From Methanobacterium sp. UBA410 (lineage in GTDB: Archaea > Methanobacteriota > Methanobacteria > Methanobacteriales > Methanobacteriaceae), in assembly GCA_002498385.1 (NCBI GenBank), contig DAHH01000007.1, positions 17,537 through 27,639 of the forward strand: 10,103 nt of DNA, written 5' to 3'. Position numbers and translations under genes: made by a program. Below the pieces are notes generated by a model. That model made no database searches, was not told the DNA's origin, and was given only the letters and a program-made list of their open reading frames with translations. Below, piece by piece: positions 6,452 to 10,103 of the stretch. The number at the start of each line of letters is the position of its first letter. The stretch's first letter is position 1.

Positions 6452-6791
6452 GAAACTCCTTCAAGATCTCCAGTATTGAGAGAACCGTAAATTAAGTTAA
6501 AATTGTTTTGTAAATGGTTTTTTAGGTAATTTTATAAACAAGTATATAAACGTTTATTTGTTGAATTTTATGGTTAATGCAGTATCCCATATGAATCATG
6601 TATAAAGTTATTTTTTACATCGTTAATTAAAATTTTTAGATCAATCTGTTTTTGGACCAATCTGGATCATTTTATTTAATTTTTAAATTCCGTTAAAATT
6701 ATTTTAATTAACGCACATTAACGTTTTCCTTAAACATTTCTTAGCTTACTTTAAAATTAGTGTTACAGTTCGTTCAAGTTCTAAAATTAGG
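6452..6791. other. Intergenic region upstream of the UPF0104 gene
   Basis: 340 AT-rich bases. They hold the UPF0104 promoter and leader and, farther away, four CGTTAA/TTAACG half-sites (6621-6626, 6691-6696, 6708-6713, 6718-6723); the last two are exactly ten bases apart. CAATCTG is repeated at 6642-6648 and 6658-6664. I see no coding sequence or RNA gene. Confidence 0.6.
6543..6550 (-). promoter_or_regulatory. TATA box of the UPF0104 gene
   Basis: TTTATATA on the minus strand is an exact archaeal box A, with a purine-containing AACG before it. Predicted transcription start is near 6520, giving a leader of about 70 bases. Confidence 0.65.
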
Positions 6792-7271
6792 TTAAAGATG
6801 CAAGATCTCAATATCTTTGGGCGGTTCAAATAAAACCACAGTTTTATCGCCTGAAACGTAACCACAAACTTCACCAGGATTTATAATCATGGTATCTCCC
6901 ATTATTATTTTTAGTTTGTGGGTGTGTCCCCTTACAACAAGGTCATATTTGCCACTACGGGCCAGGGCATCAACAATAGCCTCATCTGTACCATGGATAA
7001 CCGCAATATCCATACCTGCAACTGAAAACTCCCTGAAATCTTCAAGGTAACACATTTCACTGTAGGCCTTCCTAAGACCGTCTCTCTCACCATCGTTGTT
7101 ACCAAACACTGCAACAAACCTTGAATTAAGTTTCCGGAATTCTTGAGCTGTAAATGGAGCTATTAAATCCCCAGCATGTATAACAAGGTCAACCTTCTCC
7201 CTGTTGAATACTTGAAGTGCCCTTTGGATTGCGTCCATGTTGTCATGGGTGTCAGCCATTATACCAATCAT
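6792..7271 (-). CDS. Calcineurin-like phosphodiesterase, MJ0936/YfcE family
   Basis: A 159-residue cytoplasmic metallo-phosphoesterase. The five metal-binding blocks are all present in order: DTHDN (7-11), HAGD (32-35), GNND (57-60), VIHGT (91-95) and GHTH (115-118), followed by the family's INPGEVCGY ending (130-138). Length fits the YfcE/MJ0936 group, which hydrolyses phosphodiester bonds with Mn2+ or Ni2+; the physiological substrate is not known. ATG 7271 has only a weak GAG as ribosome binding site, and no other in-frame start upstream is better. It is flanked on both sides by intergenic gaps, so it is probably monocistronic, although the DUF308 gene upstream reads in the same direction 158 bases away. 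Confidence 0.94.
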   Translation of the reverse strand: MIGIMADTHDNMDAIQRALQVFNREKVDLVIHAGDLIAPFTAQEFRKLNSRFVAVFGNNDGERDGLRKAYSEMCYLEDFREFSVAGMDIAVIHGTDEAIVDALARSGKYDLVVRGHTHKLKIIMGDTMIINPGEVCGYVSGDKTVVLFEPPKDIEILHL

Positions 7272-7352
7272 GTACTCAATATTTCTATCTTTTAATTAAT
7301 AATATTTCCATTTTAAATGTTGTGGGTTAACAACTTAAAAAATAAAACAGTT

Positions 7353-7378
7353 CAATTCCATTAAACAATTCCATTAAA
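7353..7378. repeat. 13-base perfect tandem duplication
   Basis: CAATTCCATTAAA is present twice head to tail (7353-7365, 7366-7378), between the DUF308 gene and the phosphodiesterase gene. A small hairpin with GTTGT/ACAAC arms lies next to it (7319-7334). Confidence 0.7.
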
Positions 7379-7429
7379 TAAGTATCTTCTTAAAAAATTT
7401 AAACAATGGTTAAGGCCTGTTTAACACAA

Positions 7430-7915
7430 TCAATCCTTTCCAACTAAACCGAGTATACCTATTAAGACCAGCCAGATACCTATCAACATTCCAAGGTAAA
7501 CTGGATTGAAGGCATAGGTTCCAAGTATTATGTAAATGATACCGAGAATTATTCCTAAGACTCCTGCCCATACTCTGTATTTATCATCCAGTCCTCCAAG
7601 CAGTGCGATTACACCTGCTACGATCATCAGAATACCTGCAAGGTAAAGTACGAGTCCTGATATGAAGCTAACTAAAGCTGGATTAAAAATTAGTCCGAAT
7701 GCAAACATTAAAGCTATAAGTCCCAGTATCACGTAGAGTATTCCAACTGTTTTACTGGATTCCATCTCCATTATACCTGCAAGCAGGAACCATATTGCTA
7801 GTATAAGTACTGTAAATCCCGCAATAACTCCTACTCCAACTACGCCTACAAGTGGGAATGCTATGATGATAAGACCCAATATTATGGCTAAAAGACTTGT
7901 GACCAAGTTTTTCAT
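7430..7915 (-). CDS. DUF308 (HdeD-like) membrane protein
   Basis: A 161-residue protein made of about six hydrophobic segments separated by very short loops, rich in Gly, Ile, Leu and Val. The recurring pattern GxxxxxxGxxx[ILV] and repeated phrases such as LGLIIIAFP, LGLIALMFAFG and LGIIYIILGTYAF are typical of DUF308/HdeD proteins, which consist of short two-helix repeats. Bacterial HdeD is linked to acid resistance; the archaeal role is unknown. The ORF extends 16 codons further, to ATG 7963, but that stretch is polar, lacks a ribosome binding site and contains the Shine-Dalgarno GGAGGGGGATC, which sits four bases before ATG 7915. TTTATATT at 7996-8003 is a good TATA box. Confidence 0.88.
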   Translation of the reverse strand: MKNLVTSLLAIILGLIIIAFPLVGVVGVGVIAGFTVLILAIWFLLAGIMEMESSKTVGILYVILGLIALMFAFGLIFNPALVSFISGLVLYLAGILMIVAGVIALLGGLDDKYRVWAGVLGIILGIIYIILGTYAFNPVYLGMLIGIWLVLIGILGLVGKD

Positions 7916-7995
7916 GTACGATCCCCCTCCAAAATTTTTACAAAATTCTTGAAGTACCTCCATTTGAAGTTTTAAACAAGCCCTAACTTTTTATT

Positions 7996-8003
7996 AATAT
8001 AAA
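7996..8003 (-). promoter_or_regulatory. TATA box of the DUF308 gene
   Basis: TTTATATT on the minus strand. It predicts transcription start near 7972 and a leader of about 55 bases that contains the strong GGAGGGGGATC ribosome binding site. Confidence 0.55.
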
Positions 8004-8082
8004 CAGAATCCATATATTAATATTACTGTTTAAATGTGAGTAGATTTTTCTCATACCTTGAAATTAGCTAAAAATTGTTATT

Positions 8083-8318
8083 TTAATAAAAGGAAGTTCT
8101 ATTCATTGAAAAAAAAGTATTATCCATATCATCATATCGAACGGCATTCCCCATAACATTCACCATTACAGTGCTCCCCTTAACTCCACCAATCTTGTTA
8201 TGAGCAATTTGAACATCTATAACAGCATTGGCTCCCCTGGACTTTGTCTCCCATCCACAAGTCCCAAATACTCCACAATTTTTTTACCCTAGATGTTGGA
8301 TGTATTCAGGATCAAAAT
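8083..8318 (-). pseudogene. Decayed UPF0145/YbjQ paralogue
   Basis: On the minus strand this stretch aligns with the intact UPF0145 gene at 8522-8857. The first part reads LILNTSNI, a TAG stop, then GKKIVEYLGLVDG, against LILTTPNI-E-GKEIVEYFGLVTG in the intact copy. The second part, in another frame, reads RGANAVIDVQI, then IGGVKGSTVMVNVMGNAVRYDD, against EGANAVVGVRI and LGGTMGNTIMVAITGTAVKYED. Lesions seen: the start codon is ATT (8318-8316), codon 10 is TAG, and about 45 codons, including the equivalent of residues 25-68 (DLFSGVRDVVGGR core), are deleted with a frameshift. An oligo-T tract follows the conserved end. The divergence from the intact copy indicates an old duplicate, not a recent one. 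Confidence 0.85.
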
Positions 8319-8352
8319 GTTCCCTTTCTCAGGAACCTCTTCCTCTGCAGTC

Positions 8353-8505
8353 CTACCTTGGCAATGTTAAATCCAAAAATAGCAAGGTGCCAGTATACAC
8401 ATATAATACAGATAAAAATCCAAGTGCAGTGCCTAAAAATACCGCAGCTAAGGCCCATCTTTTGTCAAAGATTTCCCTGGCTCCTGAAGAACAGGTTTTC
8501 ACCAT
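8353..8505 (-). CDS. Hypothetical 50-residue one-TM protein
   Basis: A short ORF starting 16 bases after the stop of the intact UPF0145 gene, same strand. The N-terminus (MVKTCSSGAREIFDKRW) is polar and has a single Cys. It is followed by one hydrophobic segment at about residues 17-44, and the protein ends LTLPR. A TGA directly before ATG 8505 fixes the start, and no good ribosome binding site is visible. Position suggests an operon: intact UPF0145, this ORF, then the UPF0145 pseudogene. It could be a small membrane partner, or a remnant of a longer gene that has decayed like its neighbour. No family is recognised. Confidence 0.35.
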   Translation of the reverse strand: MVKTCSSGAREIFDKRWALAAVFLGTALGFLSVLYVYTGTLLFLDLTLPR

Positions 8506-8521
8506 TCAAAACATCGTAAGT

Positions 8522-8857
8522 TCAGGAACGTTCATCTTCATACTTCACTGCCGTGCCTGTGATCGCCACCATTATGGTGTTTCCCATGGTTCCACCGAGG
8601 TTGTGGTACTTAATTCTAACCCCAACAACTGCGTTGGCACCCTCCAACTTTGCCTTTTCATTCATGCTTTTAAGGGCCATGTCCCTGGCTTTTTTAAGTT
8701 CCTCTTCATAGGCAGAGGTTCTGCCCCCAACAACATCTCTGACCCCTGAAAAAAGGTCTTTATACACATTTGCACCCAGGAAGGATTCTCCAGTTACAAG
8801 TCCAAAGTACTCAACAATTTCTTTACCTTCAATGTTTGGTGTGGTTAGTATCAGCAT
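8522..8857 (-). CDS. UPF0145 (YbjQ / putative heavy-metal-binding) protein
   Basis: A 111-residue soluble protein that is full length for the family. The family pattern is intact: LTTPNIEGKEIVEYFGLVTG (4-23), then GANVYKDLFSGVRDVVGGRT (28-47), YEEELKKARDMAL (50-62), GANAVVGVRI (73-82) and the closing G-T-V strand MVAITGTAVKY (96-106). YbjQ-like proteins form pentameric rings, and some are annotated as heavy-metal-binding, but no biochemical role is firmly established. ATG 8857 has GGGAG upstream at about eight bases. A second, broken copy lies downstream on the same strand (8083-8318), with a small membrane ORF between. The gene is divergent from the TRAM gene across about 700 bases. Confidence 0.93.
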   Translation of the reverse strand: MLILTTPNIEGKEIVEYFGLVTGESFLGANVYKDLFSGVRDVVGGRTSAYEEELKKARDMALKSMNEKAKLEGANAVVGVRIKYHNLGGTMGNTIMVAITGTAVKYEDERS

Positions 8858-9422
8858 CTTGTTTACTCCCGGTTAAATATGATTCCATGTTGAATTAATC
8901 GACACTTTTTTATTACCCTTCCCTAAGAAATATTTTTTCATAACCTAATTTGGCTTTGTCAGAAGTTGGGGGGTTGGTTGTTAAAGAGCTTTTTCTGGTT
9001 TTGAATTTTTTTTCTGATGTTTATTTGTGATGTTACACCGGTTTTGATAAACCTTCACAAAAAAATAGGAAAACTTATAACCCCAATCAAACAAACCAAT
9101 AACTGGAACACGTGTTTTTCTTTTTAACATACAAAATACTGTGTTTCACCTTATTATAAAAGTTTTCAGGTTTACATTCCAAAAAATAATCATTTTTAAC
9201 TGAAATAACAAAAAATTATTTTATCAAAACAACAATCTCAAAAAAACCCAAAGTTTTTGACAGTGACCCTAATTTTCATTGGGTTAAGTTACCTGGCTTT
9301 TTCCATATCACCCCCATAACTTTTCATTAAAAAGTGATACATGAGCAGTTTTAAATCTTTAAAAGGAGCTTTATTGATTTATTATAGGTACACATGATTT
9401 TTCTAGGTAGAAGTATGAAACA

Positions 9423-9496
9423 ATGTGCAAAAAATGTTTTAATTTGAATTTTAATTGTTTTTAACCCTTTTTTTTATTGATTTTCCATGTGCAAAA
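9423..9496. repeat. Direct repeat ATGTGCAAAA upstream of the TRAM promoter
   Basis: The 10-base word is at 9423-9432 and 9487-9496, start to start 64 bases. The second copy ends one base before the TATA box region, where activators or repressors often bind in archaea. The core GTGCAAA matches the pair at 1-23. Confidence 0.45.
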
Positions 9497-9497
9497 C

Positions 9498-9505
9498 TAT
9501 ATATA
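9498..9505 (+). promoter_or_regulatory. TATA box of the TRAM gene
   Basis: TATATATA, with predicted transcription start near 9527 and a leader of about 34 bases containing the AGGAAGTGAT ribosome binding site. It is the clearest plus-strand promoter in the window. Confidence 0.65.
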
Positions 9506-9547
9506 GTGTTAAAATGAATGTTAGTTAAGGCCATTTTTGGCTGAATA

Positions 9548-9557
9548 AGGAAGTGAT
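9548..9557 (+). promoter_or_regulatory. Shine-Dalgarno setting a TTG start
   Basis: AGGAAGTGAT matches nine of ten bases of AGGAGGTGAT and is three bases before TTG 9561. An out-of-frame ATG at 9556 lies inside this site and would give only 23 codons, so TTG is the better start. Confidence 0.7.
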
Positions 9558-9560
9558 GAA

Positions 9561-9797
9561 TTGTTCGGAAATAATTACGACAGAGATAATAGCTACGACA
9601 ACAGAGAAAGTTCCGCTCCTATAAATGTTGGAGAGGAATATGACGTGAAAATTGAGGATCTTGGAAGAGATGGAGATGGAATTGCCAGAATCGAAGGTTT
9701 TGTTATATTTGTAACAGGAGCTAAAGTAGGCGACGAAGTCAAAATCAAAATTAACTCAACAAGAAGGAACTTTGCCTTCGCAGAAATAGTCGAGTAA
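9561..9797 (+). CDS. Small TRAM-domain RNA-binding protein
   Basis: A 78-residue protein with a short polar N-terminal tail rich in Asn, Asp and Arg (1-20) followed by a complete TRAM domain (about 21-78). The TRAM pattern is clear: VGEEYDVKIEDLGRDGDGIAR (23-43), GFVIFVTGAKVGDEVKIKI (46-64) and RRNFAFAEIV (68-77). TRAM is a beta-barrel that binds RNA. Stand-alone TRAM proteins occur in multiple copies in methanogens, and some have been reported to act as RNA chaperones in cold-adapted species; that role here is inference. Start TTG 9561 is chosen from the strong Shine-Dalgarno. The gene has its own TATA box and a hairpin and T-rich region after its stop, so it is a single transcription unit. 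Confidence 0.93.
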   Translation: MFGNNYDRDNSYDNRESSAPINVGEEYDVKIEDLGRDGDGIARIEGFVIFVTGAKVGDEVKIKINSTRRNFAFAEIVE

Positions 9798-9823
9798 TTA
9801 CTTGAATTGGGAATTTTATTCTT

Positions 9824-9900
9824 GAAAATTAAATTTTATAATTTAAATTTTTCATGAATATTTTTATTTTATTTTAGATTTTATTTTAGAGATTTTTTTG
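9824..9900 (+). terminator. Hairpin and oligo-T terminator of the TRAM gene
   Basis: GAAAATTAAATT (9824-9835) pairs with the arm at 9840-9853 (two bulges, TTAT loop), followed by repeated T tracts up to about 9890. The AT-only stem is weak, but the T tracts fit archaeal termination. Confidence 0.5.
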
Positions 9901-9980
9901 AATTTTTGAGAGTTTAATAGAAATTTTGGCTTATTTTTAGAGAACTTTAACAGATTGAGTTTTTAATAGCATTGACATAC

Positions 9981-10011
9981 TCAACAAGGATAAAATTGTT
10001 TATTTTGTTGA
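9981..10011. repeat. Compact stem-loop
   Basis: TCAACAA (9981-9987) pairs with TTGTTGA (10005-10011), and ATAAA (9990-9994) pairs with TTTAT (9999-10003) across a small internal loop, with an ATTG tetraloop: 12 base pairs in all. No T-run follows at once, so its use as a terminator is uncertain. Confidence 0.45.
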
Positions 10012-10103
10012 TTAACACTGTTCTACTCAAATTTCTTTATTTAACCAGTTCAGATCTCCTTAATTATGCAATTAGGAAATATCTTAATTACTATTCTTAA
10101 TTA

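Larger units (their letters stand above)
8858..9560. other. Large non-coding region between the UPF0145 and TRAM genes
   Basis: 703 AT-rich bases with no ORF longer than a few dozen codons and no tRNA-like cloverleaf that I can see. Contents noted: a TATA-like ACTTATAACC at about 9074-9083 (+); an inverted repeat AACCCAA/TTGGGTT (9245-9251, 9279-9285); an 18-codon ORF at 9341-9397 (+) preceded by AAGTGAT; a direct repeat ATGTGCAAAA at 9423-9432 and 9487-9496; and the TRAM promoter. The long gap could host an unannotated RNA or be decayed sequence. Confidence 0.6.
9798..10103. other. AT-rich region after the TRAM gene
   Basis: 306 bases to the window end. It holds the TRAM terminator and a second hairpin at 9981-10011. 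I find no credible coding sequence or RNA gene; any next gene lies outside the window. Confidence 0.55.

Noticed and set aside
7916..7963. 16-codon N-terminal extension of the DUF308 protein from ATG 7963
   Set aside because: The extension contains the strong Shine-Dalgarno for ATG 7915, is polar and has no ribosome binding site of its own.
8228..8749. 173-codon plus-strand ORF across the UPF0145 region
   Set aside because: It spans the end of the UPF0145 pseudogene, the small ORF and most of the intact gene, all of which read on the minus strand; its own translation shows no domain or bias.
8941..9000. G-rich word followed by a T-run, considered as an RNA gene or G-quadruplex
   Set aside because: There is only one run of G and no pairing partner or tRNA-like arms could be found.

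Overview
The window looks like chromosomal DNA from a methanogenic archaeon of the order Methanobacteriales, probably a mesophilic, AT-rich Methanobacterium-like organism. The main evidence is a formylmethanofuran:tetrahydromethanopterin formyltransferase (Ftr), an enzyme of methanogenesis. The TATA-box promoters, oligo-T terminators and Shine-Dalgarno sites complementary to an archaeal 16S 3' end (AGGAGGTGATC) agree with this. The other proteins fit too: UPF0104, an MJ0936-type phosphodiesterase, a TRAM small protein and a BofA-like protein. The species call is inference; no rRNA gene is present.

Layout. 1-529: a small BofA-family membrane protein (+), convergent with nnr (-). 530-4080: nnr, the bifunctional NAD(P)H-hydrate repair enzyme, is divergent from a two-TM potassium channel (+). 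The channel has an RCK/TrkA-N domain, but its usual C-terminal RCK_C domain is replaced by three tandem copies of a domain of about 130 residues that I do not recognise. 4160-5053: ftr (-). Its leader contains a candidate overlapping upstream ORF and, farther up, a long imperfect stem-loop. 5435-6451: a UPF0104 flippase-like membrane protein (-) with a clear TATA box. 6792-7271: a calcineurin-like phosphodiesterase (-). 7430-7915: a DUF308 membrane protein (-). 8083-8857: an intact UPF0145/YbjQ gene (-), then a 50-codon one-TM ORF, then a decayed second UPF0145 copy. 8858-9560: about 700 bases with no convincing gene, ending in a strong TATA box for a TRAM-domain protein (+, 9561-9797). 9798-10103: AT-rich, with hairpins.

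Most genes appear to be single transcription units with their own promoters, and functions are housekeeping (cofactor repair, C1 metabolism, ion and lipid/membrane proteins, RNA binding). The most unusual item is the channel's triplicated cytoplasmic domain. Its first two copies share a 49-base perfect DNA match, and an in-frame internal start with a good ribosome binding site lies at the junction between pore and RCK domain, as in MthK. Three starts (channel, ftr, DUF308) are better placed downstream of the longest ORF because of Shine-Dalgarno positions.
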